Source: Chaetoderma sp. LZ-2023a (lineage: Eukaryota > Mollusca > Caudofoveata > Chaetodermatida > Chaetodermatidae). From it: a stretch of 64,000 bases of DNA. Position numbers and translations under genes: made by a program. This document shows positions 11,473 to 23,786 of this stretch, in pieces (within the stretch, counting starts at the first letter, position 1; each line of letters starts with the position of its first letter). The notes beneath the pieces are model-generated. The model had not been told where the DNA came from. It did not search any database and worked only from the letters and a program-made list of their open reading frames with translations. Location of the stretch: contig CM067373.1 of the NCBI GenBank assembly GCA_034401795.1, forward strand, positions 87,877,448-87,941,447, written 5' to 3'.

Positions 11473-11556
11473 AAATCTGGAAAGAATGTTGCATCAAAAA
11501 GATCTCTGCTCATCAAACAAATCGGTAGACAACTTATCACTACTGTCACCATATGT

Positions 11557-13683
11557 ATGAAGGCCAGTACTAAAGTGGAAATCCCAGAGAGGAAACCAAA
11601 GATTTCAAAGCAGGATCGACTCTGGAATTATAAACTTGCAGAAACATCAAACAGATCCAAAGCAATACATCATCAATGGGTTCGTGCAGGTAGACCTTCA
11701 AATCCAAAACATCCATCAAAGATCAAATTAAGAGAAGCTAAAAAGGAGTATCGGAGAGAGCAACGGCAGGCTGTAACAAGAGCAGAGCAAGATACTACAA
11801 ACAAGATCATGAATGCCCTACTCTCAGATCAGTCACTGTTTGCACAGCTAATACGAACTCAGAGGAAAACATCACAGAAAATTCTGTTAACAGAAGCATT
11901 GCATGTGAATGATAAGGAGTATCATGGAAACGATATAATAGAAGGATGGACAACTTACTTTGAAGAGCTAGGAACACCAAAGGAAAACCCACATTTAATA
12001 AGTCATATAAAGACCAGGTTGAGGATGATATAACCAACATTAAATCTATCTGTAGTGATGATCAGTCCAGTCCAGATCCCTTCACGTGGGATGATGTAAA
12101 CAGTGCCGTGAATGAGCTACACCTGAAAAAGGCCTCAGATTCTGATGGACTCTCATCAGAGCACCTGAAACATGGCGGTGTCTTATTAATCCACACTCTT
12201 CTGATACTGTATAGTAAGATCATAGCTGAAGGCATATATCCAGATGCATTTAAAACTGGTCTGATTACATCAATCCATAAGAAGGTAGGAAAACTAGTGA
12301 CGATCTCAGATAATTACCGGAAAATCACAGTGACATCCAAAGTGGGAAAAGTCTTTGAGAAGCTTTACCTTAAACGCATTCGACCATTGATTTCAGAAAG
12401 CCAAAGTAATCTACAATTTGGTTTCACACCTGGAAAGTCACCATCAGTTGCAGCAGTACTAATGACTGAAGTTATAGCAGAATGCAGAGAAAATAATGCT
12501 ATGTTGGCTTTATGGATACACAGAAAGCCCTTGATGTTATCTGGCATTCTTCATTATTGCGTCGTCTTTAACTCCTCGGTATAACAGGGAAGCTATGGTT
12601 GATTGCGAATGAAATGTACAGAGACATGTCAGCACAAGTCAAGTGGGAGGGACATAGAAGTAGAAAGTTTGCCGTCAAACAAGGCCTTCTACAAGGTGGT
12701 GTCACATCTCCTGATTCTCATAACCCATATGAGGATCCGCTATTAAAATTTCTTGAGCAAACAGCAACTGGTCCACATATTGGTTCAATATATCTGGGCT
12801 TAATAACACTATGTGATGATAAGACAGTCATAGATACATCCCCAGATGGGTTACAGGTGGGACTGAATGCTGCAACAATGCATGCAAATAATGAACGGTA
12901 TGTAAATGGCATTGCCAAAAGCCAAGTGATGGTTTTCAATAAAGGCAAAGAAACAGAATATGTGTGGACACTAAACGAAGAAAAGACGAACGTGGTAAAG
13001 GAATATAAAAATCTGGGACTAATAAGAACAGGCGACAAAAGTGGCCTAGGCAAGGAAATTGTAAGAAATGCTCGTGCAACAGCTTATTCATTGATGGGTG
13101 CTGGCTTTCATAGAATTAGTGGACTAAGCCCAATTGTCAGTATACAACTATGGTCAACATACGTACTACCACGATGTACGTATGGATTGGAGGCCTTAAT
13201 TATACCAAAGAAGGAAATGAGTCAGATCACTACACATGAAAGGAAAACCATAAAGCAATTGCAATCACTGCCAAAGAGTTGTGCAAATTCACTGGCATAT
13301 TTACTTCTCGGTGCACTGCCGATAGAGGTGCAAATAGAAAAGACGAAGCTGACATTACTCGGTGCAATGCTAAGGAGTAAAGGCTCTGTCGAACAACAGT
13401 TAGCAATTCGGCAGCTTGGTATGAAAAGAGAAGGCAGACACAGTTGGTTTCAAGATGTCGAATTGATTTTACAAAAATATCAATTACCATCAGCCCACCT
13501 GTTGCTACAAGACCCTAAATGTGTATGGAAGCGCCATGTCCAAAAGGCTGTAAACACGGTAGTCCTAGAGATGCTAAAGGAAGACATTAAGCAGAAATCA
13601 TCAGCCCGGTTTGTGAATGTCGACATCCTTGATATCGGAAGGCCACATCCGATCTGGTCAACAGTGACAGAAGATACATATTG
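11557..13683 (+). pseudogene. LINE reverse transcriptase
   Basis: The order is a basic linker (11557-12030), RT fingers (12108-12530, with KKASDSDGLSSEHLKHGG, DNYRKITVTSKVGKVFEKL and FGFTPGKS), a palm entry TQKALDVIWH found only after a frameshift near 12510, then 12599-13683 with KQGLLQGGVTSP and the YADD-box equivalent TLCDDKTVID at about 12810. The second Asp pair is kept but the aromatic/Ala positions are altered. Thumb and connector follow (LPRCTYGLEAL, LAYLLLGALPIEVQ). The same LINE type appears on the minus strand at 51040-53410 and 58900-61430. The protein continues at 15155 beyond an insertion. Confidence 0.85.
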
Positions 13684-15150
13684 AAGATTTTTGGTGTATC
13701 TTCAAGATTCGATGCTACTTATATGTTCTTATCTGGTATAATTGATTATGAAGTCTCTTCCGTTTTGGGTAAGGCTTGTACGTAAGGTTGCTGCGACAAC
13801 CCACCTTACCGACAACGAAAGAGATGGATATCAGCTCACCTCGTTTATAGATGTACGTAACGATATTTGTATTGGATATCCGGGCCTGATCTGACTGACT
13901 ACCAGAACTTGCAGGTAAGCTACGGTGGTCTTCCGTAGATTCCAGAATTAGTATCACAACAAAACTCTTGCCTTGAGGTTATCAAGGTTCTGATTTAATA
14001 AATCTAACTGTACACTATACTAAAGGTGACTTTTACTGCCACTACTGAAAAGATAAATACTTATAAGAGTTTGACTAAATTTTAACTACTTTACTTAAAA
14101 CTTCTGTTTCCTATCTAACGTTGATTTATATTACTCCCTGTCACGACAGGTCTGCTATATCTTATCAATCTAACTAGCTAACTCCTACTCCAATATATTC
14201 AGAGTTAGCTTTTCGATGCGAACCAAGGATACGGACCCCGACTAAAAGCAAATTGCCCCTTTTATACTCTCCTGAGTTTCGGATCTATCATTGTTTTCTT
14301 CAGAGTTTCGATCAGCCCCTGATTGGTTATGACGTCATCCTGACCAATCAAAACTCTGACCCTCCCTGTGCGGGATGGTGCCTTACACAAGGTCTTTGCG
14401 GTTTTAGCTGGTTCTGCTTTGATGCGATCTGTCAGCTAACCAACAACATTACCTCATCCGTTGCGGTAGCCTGCCACTCGGGGATTGACATATAGTTGAT
14501 ATACAAATTCGTCTCGATTTAGATATCCTGTTTTTGACTGACAGTTAGTTTATACACAAACTTCGTTAGTGTCAATCACTCCTACACGACGTTACCTTGT
14601 CCATGTCCTGCCAATTGCTTATTGCGAATAAGCCTGTAGGATACGATGGTTAATAGCACATGAGCTGTATGATCTCATTGCCAGCTGGTGTTGTTGTACT
14701 TTCTATAGGGAGTTGATAGTTCCCTTGTCAGTCAACCTTTTGACCCTGTCCCTCAAGCTTTTAACCATTCCCCCGTCGGTCCCGTCTAAATCTGTCGTTG
14801 TACTATTTTCTAAACTATTGGCCAAAATGACTGCTGAATACTCTGAAAGTGTGTGCCGATCTCACACCACCAACTTTCATCTCCAACTATCTACAGATAT
14901 CATCAAACCAGAACCGTGGGTCCTACTTTATTCTATCCTATTACAATTCCAACTTTTACTTACTACGGTTATCATGTACGCATCAGTTTCTCACGACACT
15001 GTGTTGCGGCAGCACCGGTCTATGTCAACCAGTGCAGCAGCCCTTCTGCGTACTATAGTATGATGCGTGCTACTCCGTCCATTAGCTCACCTGGTATTTT
15101 CAAATATTAATTTCATCAAGGTCTTACTCATAAATATAAGATGTCCACAG
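13684..15150 (-). mobile_element. Insertion in the LINE, probably a solo LTR in minus orientation
   Basis: LINE homology stops after IWSTVTEDT at ~13678 and resumes at ~15170 with YDVKCAIIKARLLTG, so about 1.5 kb was inserted. On the minus strand the insert has two CCAAT boxes flanking a TGACGTCA site (14330-14337) and a TATAAAA box (complement of 14260-14266). This is an LTR-type promoter with the same elements as the giant LTR promoter at 21216-21280. No internal genes are present. Exact ends and target duplication could not be fixed by eye; a decayed non-LTR insertion cannot be excluded. Confidence 0.5.
14260..14350 (-). promoter_or_regulatory. CCAAT/CRE/TATA promoter within the insertion
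   Basis: Read on the minus strand, ATTGGT at ~14347, TGACGTCA at 14337-14330, CCAAT at 14326-14322 and TATAAAA at 14266-14260 line up as a pol II core promoter directed leftwards. The CRE-to-TATA gap is about 63 bp, much longer than in the giant LTR (7 bp). Confidence 0.45.
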
Positions 15151-15154
15151 GGTC

Positions 15155-15577
15155 ATGACTCCCCACCGGACAATCCGATATCTACAATATGATGTAAAAT
15201 GTGCCATCATCAAGGCAAGGTTACTAACCGGTAAATACTATCTGCAAGCACACAGATCTAAATTTAATCAATATGAGAATAAAGCCTGTCCTTTTTGTAA
15301 GAACGTTGTAGAAGACCGTATGCATTTCCTAGTTCAGTGTCCAGAATTTGCAGATATCAGAAGCATCTATATAGCGGAAATCGAGCATCTAGTGGCGACA
15401 GATAGCTGGAAATTAATAAGCAAGGATGAGAATCTTATTCTCCAGATGTTACTCGATACAACTCTCTGGTTTGGCCTGATTGGAAGCGATTCAATGTCGA
15501 AAATTGAAACCATCTCCAGGAAACTCTGCTATAAACTTCATGTCAGACATAATCATCTCTTAAATGAAACAAATTAA
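15155..15577 (+). pseudogene. C-terminal CCHC-like domain of the interrupted LINE
   Basis: The frame reads YDVKCAIIKARLLTGKYYLQ, then CPFC-x6-EDRMHFLVQC, a C-x2-C...H-x4-C zinc-binding tail typical of this LINE type. It then runs to the stop after LLNETN. It is the direct continuation of the RT frame ending at 13683 and lies downstream of the insertion. Equivalent tails are seen in the two minus-strand relatives (about 51200 and 59200). Confidence 0.8.
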
Positions 15578-15588
15578 CTAACACAGAT

Positions 15589-15626
15589 TTGATTTGATTT
15601 AATTTGATTTGATTTTATTCTCTTGG
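15589..15626 (+). repeat. LINE 3' tail, (TTTGA)n-like
   Basis: GATTTGATTTGATTTAATTT and following units directly follow the LINE stop codon. Short tandem repeats are the usual 3' ends of LINEs that lack a poly(A) tail, so this marks the end of the element begun upstream. Confidence 0.65.
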
Positions 15627-15976
15627 TAAAAAGCTTGCATTATAAAATATCAAGATAATTGCACATAGAAAAATATGGTGCACCTTATGCTTTCTGGATG
15701 TTCCTACGTGCATTTCGATAACAATGAACTCATTTACGCGTATGGTGAACATAAATTTACTCGTCTATGAACTGTGAACATTTACTGCTCTATATATACA
15801 TAGGAAAATCACTTGCGTGTGTACATGTGTGTACATAAATATCAGATATAATGATCGTTTGCGTGTGTGTATATAATATAATATATACTTAATGAAAAAC
15901 CCCAGCAATCTGCGGATTCTAGAGATTCCCGGATAATACATCGAAAGGTGGTGCGCCAGACATTGGCAGAAACTCC
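15627..15976. other. No gene recognised
   Basis: AT-rich spacer with some GTGTGT/TATATA runs (15810-15890). No coding or RNA signal found. Confidence 0.35.
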
Positions 15977-16032
15977 AAGAACAGAACAGAACAGAACAGA
16001 ACAGAACAGAACAGAACAGAACAGAACAGAAC
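15977..16032 (+). repeat. (AACAG)n microsatellite
   Basis: About ten uninterrupted copies of the pentamer between AAGAACAG and AACGGC. The run sits about 90 bp upstream of the second LINE. Confidence 0.95.
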
Positions 16033-16120
16033 GGCTATGATGCAGATGGGTTCCCTGCGTTAGCTGCGGTGTGCCACCTACACTCATGGTCACACCATCC
16101 TGCGCTTAGAAGTTGTTTGC

Positions 16121-18210
16121 ATGTTCACTTCTATTAATGTTCTATTCATTAATATGCAATCTCTCATGAAAAACATCGACAAGTTACAACGTCTCCTAGA
16201 TATGAGTGCACATGAATTTGGAATTACTGAGACATTTATACATGCAAATTCACATACTAATCTCATAAATATAAAGAATTACACATTTGTTGAAAAGCAC
16301 AAACGCACAGACAGATGAGGTGGTGTAGTCATGTATATTAAAGAAAATATGCAATTCACTGAGTGTAATGATATCTTTCTCATATAGAAGAATATATTAT
16401 GTATCAAAATCCATACACTGAAAGGTAAAAATAGAATTATAGGTACAATTTATAAATCACCCAAAGGCGACAAGACACGTCTAATTGAAATATTAGGAAA
16501 AACTTTGGAAACTATTCAGAAGGAAAACAAAACAGTCTACCTTATGGGTGACTACGATATTGACCTGATGAGACAAGCTGGCTTTCACACGCAAAATTTT
16601 ACAAACTTACTTAATGCTCATGCATTCATTCTATCCAACCATAACCAAACCGACTAGAATAGGTGATGTCTCGGCCACAATTATTGATAACATATTCAGC
16701 AATAACATTAATTTCAGTAATAAAACAGAAGTAGGAAATCTTGTAACAGTCTCATCAGATCACCTACCAATTTTCTTCTTGAAAGATAGCAGACCTGCAC
16801 AAAAACATTTAAATATGAAAAAATTAAGTACAGAGAAATAAATCAGGTCAATATTGAAAAGTTTAAAAGAAATATGTCTGATATACCGTGCTGTGAGAAG
16901 GCCTACACTAAGCTCCACGGCATTTGCACCAGAGTTTTCGAAGACAGCTTTCCCATGAAGGAAAAGAAAAAATTGAAACACAATCTGACTAAACCATGGC
17001 TAACAACAGGACTAATAGATGCCTGTCATAAAGAACACAAACTTTATTTGACATTTATCAAATGTCAAACAAAGCATAACGAACTGAAATTTAAGAAATA
17101 CAGAAACGAGTTGGACCAAATAATAAGAACAGCCAAAAAAGCCTATTAGCACAACAAATTTGAACAATGTAAGAATAATATAAATGAAATATGGAAAATA
17201 ATTAAATCACTTTTGAATAAAAACAATGTTAAAGCACAACAAACACTCTATTTTACTATAAAAACGTGCCTACTATGGAATCCGGGGAAGTGCACTCAAC
17301 TGGTTTCAAAGTTACCTAAATGAGAGAACACAATGCGTGCAATTTAATGCAACCTGCTCTGAAAATAGGAGACTGATTTGCGGTGCTCCTCAGGGACCCA
17401 TCCTTGGCCCTCTGCTGTTCCTCTTGTATATGAATGATCTGCCCAATATATGCAAACACATGTCACTAATACTGTTCGCTGATGACACCAATGCCTTATG
17501 CTCTGAAGAAGTTATAATTGCTTTATACAAAAACGTAAATTGTGAAATGGAAGAAATTACTAACTGCTTTTCATTAAATACGCTGTCATTAAATGTGGAT
17601 AAAACAAACTTATGTTATTTTCAAAATCCAGAGAAAATTTATATCAACATAAAAGAAATTGAAGAGGCCCTGTATGCAAAGTGTCTAGGAGTATATTTAG
17701 ATAACAATCTGACATGGGCCAAACAAATTGAGACAGTTACTGCGAAAGTTGCAAGAGGAATAGATGTCATCCAAAGATTAAAACCATCTATGACACATGA
17801 CACGGTTAAAACACTGTACAGCACCTTAATCCTTCTGCACCCCACATACTGCGATGCTGTTTGGACTAACACCTACAAAAACAAAATATCTAAAATTCAA
17901 AACCTCCAAAAAAGACCATTAAATTATTTTCTCGACCAGCAGAGGGCCAAGATATGTTTAAAGAAGAAAAACTATACAAATTTACTGACATATGCAAATC
18001 CAAAAATGCTAACTATTGTGAAATATTTTCATCACAACACCCTACCCAAACCCATAGCCCCCTTCTTTTAAAACAATATTAACATCCACCAACATAACAC
18101 TAGAAGCAGACACAATTTAAACTACATGAAAAATTCAGATGCACAGACATCGGAAAACATAGAATATCAATTACTACTACCATTAATTCTTTATCAGTCA
18201 CCATAAAACC
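16121..18210 (+). pseudogene. Second LINE, CR1/Jockey-like, internally deleted
   Basis: The endonuclease starts at 16121 (INVLFINMQSLMKNIDKL, then ITETFIH), continues through GTIYKSPKG (16441) and YLMGDYDIDL (16540), and ends with SSDHLPIFFL (16753). A connector follows (16874-17149). The RT fingers and first palm motif are missing between about 17240 and 17270. RT resumes with GSALNWFQSYLNERTQCVQF, GAPQGPILGPLLFLLYMNDL and LFADDTNAL (17475), then thumb sequence to 18071. A tail similar to RSRHNLNYM extends to ~18210. In-frame stops at 16318 and 16386 and the deletion make it inactive. The FADD box and LGPLLFLLYMND are typical of CR1/Jockey-type RTs. Confidence 0.85.
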
Positions 18211-18816
<606 letters not shown>

Positions 18817-18819
18817 AGA

Positions 18820-19160
18820 TATGTATTAAATTTTTATTTAGCTTGTCTACGTCCTGTGTTTGTATGCTACATGTGCTTAGGTGTTCTGTTCGTTTATATT
18901 TAATACATAACATACATAAAATTAATTAATTAAAATAATAAAACATGTGGTTAATTTAGAACGTGTAAATGTAATAACTGAACTGTAGTTTGTTATGTAA
19001 CTGTCCTGTTTAATTTATTTGCATGGATGTATGTATATCTGCAAGGTGTCCGCCAATAAAAAGGCATTCCCTTCGGCTGGCAACCCAGTTGAATCCATGA
19101 CTTATATATGTTTTGCTACTGAATAAATAATGTCGAATCTTGAATCTTGAATCTTGAACT
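18820..19160 (+). mobile_element. LINE 3' untranslated end with (TTGAATC)n tail
   Basis: A non-coding block contains AATAAA-like sites (19056, 19121) and ends in CGAATCTTGAATCTTGAATC. The heptamer tail is typical of CR1/Jockey-type LINE 3' ends. It may be the true end of the 16121-18210 element, separated by microsatellite growth, or an independent insertion. Confidence 0.55.
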
Positions 19161-19203
19161 TGTGGAGGCCGTGTTTGGTCTAATTGGGGTTTTTTTTCTG
19201 TGA

Positions 19204-19465
19204 TCATCGCTATCCAAGTCTCCTTCTCTACGCGCATGTCTCTTCATGCAACCACAAAGTGCGGATGTGGAAGCAGAGATTATCTACTGGTAAGTGGAAT
19301 TGCTACCGAGCATTTTCTTGTCTATGCAGAGGCTGCTCCAAGATCAGTCCACTGTATTGGCAGAATTGTAGTATGACTCTGTGCTGATCTGATAAACATA
19401 TGGGCTATTCAATGTGTTTATCGCTATCTGGGTCTCCTTCTCTATGTTAGTGCCTCTTTATGCAA
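19204..19465 (+). repeat. Direct repeat pair ~46 bp, spaced ~216 bp
   Basis: ATCGCTATCCAAGTCTCCTT at 19204 and ATCGCTATCTGGGTCTCCTT at 19420 each continue into a CTTCTCTA...CTCTTYATGCAA block. The sequence between copies is unique. Origin unknown. Confidence 0.6.
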
Positions 19466-19471
19466 ATCGGT

Positions 19472-19825
19472 TTAGTCAACGTCATGAAGCATTTGCTTGT
19501 CTAGTTTACTTTTGAAAGATTCAACCATTGGTGCCTCTATAACTGTTGCTGGCAGTGAATTCCAATAGGGTACTACTCTGTTAGAGATTAAGTATTTGCG
19601 AATATCCTTAGTGCTACGTTTCATGTTGAGCTTGAACCTATGCCCTCTAGTGTGTGTATTAGTGGAGAGTTCGAAGAAGCTGCTTTTGTCAATGTTGTAC
19701 ATATCATTAAGGGTGTTGTATGTTTCGATTAAGTCTCCTCGAAATCATCTGTATTTCAATGACAATAGATTTAGGGTTCTGAGGCTTTCTGTGTAGTGTA
19801 GCCTCCAGGCATGCGCGCTGGTCCA
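19472..19825 (-). pseudogene. LINE RT C-terminal fragment (CR1-like)
   Basis: Reading leftwards from ~19825: LHYTESLRTLNLLSLKYR, a frame break, then GDLIETYNTLND, RGHRFKLNMKRSTKDIRKYL and NRVVPYWNSLPATVIEAPMV. This is the familiar carboxy end of CR1/L2/Jockey-type polyproteins after the thumb. Everything upstream is missing and its right end abuts a fragment of the giant LTR. An open frame from 20069 crosses this junction and is therefore a chimera, not a gene. Confidence 0.8.
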
Positions 19826-20717
19826 CCGGATACTCTTGTTCCGCAGTACCACCAGTGCGCGGTTTGTTGGAACGAGGCTGCTGATTAGCTGCGGATCTTG
19901 GGGTTGCAGACCCAGTGTTGCGCATTGCCAGATTATATAAAGACCGACTTCTAGAGCTGGTGGAACTTTCACGTTCCAGTGGAGCCATGCGACCATCACC
20001 GCAGAAGTTGAACCTCACAGTCTCATCCTCGCTGTTGGTGTCACCGGTGTGACGGTCCTCTTGCTCCATTTTAGAAGGAGGACATAATTGAATAATATAA
20101 TAATTAAAACGTAGCAGTAAAACAATGGTACTCGTTTTGCTGCTACAAGCGAGAAGTCAAGTACATAGGGTCAAGTTGATGACGCGTCATCATGGACGTC
20201 GCCAGAGGTATCTAATAGATCATAATCCGTGAGGCATCCCCGCAAAGGAGGGTCCAAACGGGGCTACTTATCAAGTTTAATATAAACTATATTCATACCT
20301 AACACAAACATTATTTGTTGCAAGAGGAAATTGCCTCGCGTGGGCCTCTGTCACAGGAAAATGCCTACAACGCCAAAGCGGAGGAAGAGAGATAGCCAAA
20401 AGGGCCACTCTCTTGTTCAAACTATGCTATGTAAAAGAGTCAACCTAGTGAAATTATAAGTTTAATGTGATGCACGATGTATTACATGAAGATGAGGGGG
20501 GGGGGGGTGATTTCTGCAGAATTCTACACCGTCATCTTATGTAAGTCCAAAGATACTGAGTTAGTCGTTGTCCATTTATTTATGCAGTCCTTCTGTTAGA
20601 TCCTATCCTAATGTTTAGTTTTTGGTCCAGATCTAGGTTAAGCCGCAAATGGCAATGTATTCTAACTATCTTTAACATATAAGCCTGACAGATGAGAATG
20701 CTCGGTGACCCTATGGA
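19826..20717 (-). mobile_element. Minus-strand fragment of the giant LTR (copy C)
   Basis: On the minus strand this stretch aligns with the 3' part of the LTRs. The order of blocks is GGGTCACCGAGCATTCTC, GCCATTTGCGGC, GAACAAGAGAGTGGCCC, GAGGCCCACGCGAGGCA, GGGATGCCTCACGG and an ATG frame starting at 20069 (HTGDTNSEDETVRFN, SRSRSLY). The same blocks occur in the same order at 38060-38690 and, in diverged form, at 22740-23650. It stops before the LTR end, and its right border coincides with the first base of LTR1. This suggests copy A inserted into or beside it. Confidence 0.75.
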
Positions 20718-21213
20718 TGTAGTTCGGATCGACCGGGAGGGTACCGGCCATACCAGCTAAGCTGGGTACGCGCCGCCCGTCCTGGAATCGTTCCCTGAAC
20801 ACGCCCCCTCCTGGGTAGAGCCATAAGCATATGTGAGCTTATGAGAGAGATCGCGCTATTAAAATGACTAAGTCAGTTAAAGCGCATGGTGCGCATGCGC
20901 ACGCTTAGATGCTATTTTTACAGAGCACGTAGTTTACGACCAAGATGGGATGACGCTTTTAGTGTACCGAGATGGTACCATGCAATCTTTCTTAATTACT
21001 CGTTCCCGCCAAATCTGGCATTAATCAAGACCAGGATTCGACGGGCTTTCTAAATCTGTAAACCATTTCAAAATCGGTTAAGAAATGGCTGAGTTATCCA
21101 CAGAAAACCTTTCTTGATTATCTTCAAAGTATTGTCGTGACGTGATAACCACGTGGGCGCAGAACTTCTAGAATGTTGTAGAACATTCGACTGCGCTATT
21201 ATTAGCTATGCGC

Positions 21214-21281
21214 TGATTGGCTGTTGCTCGGCTGATGATTGGCTGGAGCTTGCGCCTGTGACGTCACGAGTAATATAAAAG
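21214..21281 (+). promoter_or_regulatory. LTR1 promoter: two CCAAT boxes, CRE, TATA
   Basis: Inverted CCAAT boxes (ATTGG) at 21216-21220 and 21238-21242, TGACGTCA at 21259-21266 and TATAAAA at 21274-21280. LTR2 has the same series at 36043-36047, 36065-36069, 36086-36093 and a mutated TAGAAAA at 36101-36107. Transcription would start ~30 bp downstream, leaving U3 ~590 bp and R-U5 ~2.5 kb. Confidence 0.65.
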
Positions 21282-23522
21282 GAGACGCGATCCAGAGATC
21301 GAGAGCATCCTCGGCCAGGGGCCGAACAAGTTGGACCTGTGACAGCTACTATCAGCACGACAAGGCACAGATCACTTCGCTTTCTGTCGGTTTTTCTCCC
21401 GTAGCTAGCAGTTACCCAACCCACCGCACTAAAACAATTTTGTAACTCCCCTTACTTGCGGGAGCAATTTGGAACTTTCTATTATTGTTCATGAGTATTA
21501 AGATCTTCTTCGGAACACGAACTTGTGGTGAGGCCTTTACGGCCTGAATATGTGATTCTACAGATGTAGATGCAGCGATGTTCTTTGGTGGATGACTTGC
21601 CGGATCTGCCGGCCACACCAAACAGTGGTATTTCAACCATCCCCGCACTGATGTCGTGCAAAGTTCTTCTAACTTTCGACCGCAGCAAGTAAAACTTTAC
21701 CCGGTGCGTCTTCAGAGCTGGCTGACGTACCCAGCACAATTAAGCTTTGTTTTGTATCCCCATCTGCATTTAACAACCCCCGCTTGCGATAGGGTTGTTG
21801 TCAACTTCCATCCGTACCATCGGTGTGCGGGAACTTTCTTCACAGCAGTAATGCTATTGTATCTCTCACTGACTGCTCGTTAGACATTCTATATTGTGAT
21901 TACAGTCCTGAGTTCGATCCACTCCCATCATAGGCAGCTTGCGGGAATCCTGTTTGCGGGAACCAACCTGCGGGAACTTTCCAGCTTCCTGAAAATGCAT
22001 CAACTCATGTCAACCAAAGAATGACGTATCAATTTCAGTAACACGATAGCCAAACTTAAGAATGGCTACCGAGTCTTCAAGTAACTATACTTAACATTTT
22101 AATTGTTCCGTTAAATGTACTTTTCTAATTATATTGTATCCGTATAAACGGTCCCGATGACTAAAAGTTGTGATAATTTAGCCCCGCACTCTGGCAAGAC
22201 TCATAACTTTTAAGATTTTGTCTCTCTTCATGTTCCACCCAGTCTTGTGGCTTCTTAATTGTTTGGATGTCCCTATTCGCACCATGGGATGATCCGAACC
22301 TGGGAAACTGTTGGAGTTTGTGAGTGGTGATGACCAGTGTATGCGAACACAAATCTTAATTATTATTTTATTTGCTGATCAATCCTCCCGCACCGCAGTG
22401 CAAAACTGGGCAACTTGTACATAAACCTAACGACAGGTTAAATGGTTAGGTCCATAGGACCCGGTGACGGGCGAGATGGGTATCCTCACCGAATTCCATA
22501 AAAATGTCTGGGCATGATATTTAGATCTGCCACGCCCTCACGGGAAGGACATCTATGGTGGGTATTCGTCTCTCTTACCCCCACCATAACGATAGATCAG
22601 TTGCCTAAAATGCTTTTGTGAAAAATAACCAGTGTCTTGTGACGTTTTATGTGGTTACGGAGCGAGATATCCGGATTCTTATCCAGTTCGGAGATCTTAC
22701 AAGGTAACATGTATAAGTGCTGTCTTCAGTATTGATGTCTTAGGGCATCCGTTCTCAATGACAGCTGTGTCTAACAGCTAGGTAGATACCCGCCATTTGC
22801 GGCCTAAAATAGTTCTTGTTTCTAAAAACTAAAAGCTAGTTAAGCAGAGCAGAAGGCCCGCATAAATGGGGCGGCAGCTACTAATTCAGCATTCTAAGAA
22901 TCACATAAGACGGCGACGTGGGAATCCTTTGGGAATCATTCGTCCCGTCTTCACGTAAAACAGCATGCAACCCTATAGTCATAATCTCACTAGGTATGGT
23001 CTTTTCTTTTCAAAAATTTTGGTTGAAATATCAGAGTGGGCCCATTTTTGCCTACCACTCTTCTCTCGCTTTAAGTAGTGGTGACACCTTCCCATGACGG
23101 AGGCCCGCACAAGGCACTTGCCTCTCGCAAGGATTCAGCGACGACGGTCCACGCGAAGTTAATACTCCTCACCCAAACTAATACTAGGAGTAGTGCCCGC
23201 ATGAAGCACATGATTTTCCGTCTGAGATAATCTTCTTTCCTTTCAGCTTAGAGGTATAATAACTTATATTAAGTTAATTAGTTGCGTCTCGTGTACAGGA
23301 GCCTCCCTTGTGGGAATACCGCTGCGGACATACGCGTCTTTGTGGTACCTCCGGGAGCCCCACGTTTAAAAGTTCATCTGGCTGTCTCTATGTCTTGTAT
23401 TTTCCTATGCTCCTTATTTTATCTAGCATACTCGACAGTCTGTTTAGGTAAAATCATTGCATAGACTTATTTTAATTAGGTCACCAAATCAAATCTTGTA
23501 AGTCCATAGATCACGAAATTGC

Positions 23523-23784
23523 TATGGACAGGCATACTAGTGACACAAACTCTTGGGATGAAACCGTTGTATTTAATGTTCGTGACAATGGTCGCACGGC
23601 CCCACCAGAATGATTGAGTTCCACCGGCCTTAGGAGCCAGTGTTTGTTACCCGCAGGGCAGTCTCGTACAGGATCCGTCACCCAGAGACTGGATGCTAAC
23701 CAGTGTCATCATTCATCGTGCACTTGCGGCATGGCGAGTCAACATAATACACCGGAACGGCCCGACACTACCCCATGAGCTACA
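23523..23784 (+). pseudogene. LTR-embedded ORF upstream of the primer-binding site (copy A)
   Basis: From the ATG at 23523 the frame reads DTNSWDETVVFN and NGRTAPPE before a stop at ~23610, then continues with TQRLDANQ. The same start codon and peptide pattern occur in LTR2 (38545: DTNSWNETVTFN, NGRTAPLE, SRSRSLYF) and in copy C (20069 minus: DTNSEDETVRFN, DGRMAPLE, SRSRSLYN). Shared residues spread over ~65 codons suggest a real short protein or the amino end of a Gag precursor encoded inside the LTR. No known domain is recognised. Confidence 0.5.
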
Positions 23785-23786
23785 AG

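Larger units (their letters stand above)
20718..23784 (+). repeat. LTR1 (~3.07 kb)
   Basis: Starts TGTAGTTCGGATCGAC and ends GAGCTACA, two bases before the primer-binding site. Homology to LTR2 runs along its length. Blocks include GGGTACCGGCC...CCAGCTAAGCTGGGTA near the start, AGAAATGGCTGAGT (21086), the CCAAT/CRE/TATA promoter (21216-21280), GATGATCCGAACCTGGGAAA (22290), CACGCCCTCACGGGAAGG (22531) and the final ATG frame (23523). The left flank is copy C, not a polypurine tract, so this behaves as a 5' LTR. At over 3 kb it is far longer than most Gypsy LTRs. Short open frames inside are not supported as genes except the one described separately. Confidence 0.75.

Noticed and set aside
15842..16093. 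Minus-strand ORF with a repeated VLFCS motif
   Set aside because: It is the translation of the (AACAG)n microsatellite.
19707..20069. 120-residue minus-strand ORF
   Set aside because: It joins the LTR-embedded frame of copy C to a LINE C-terminal fragment in the wrong frame; a chance chimera.
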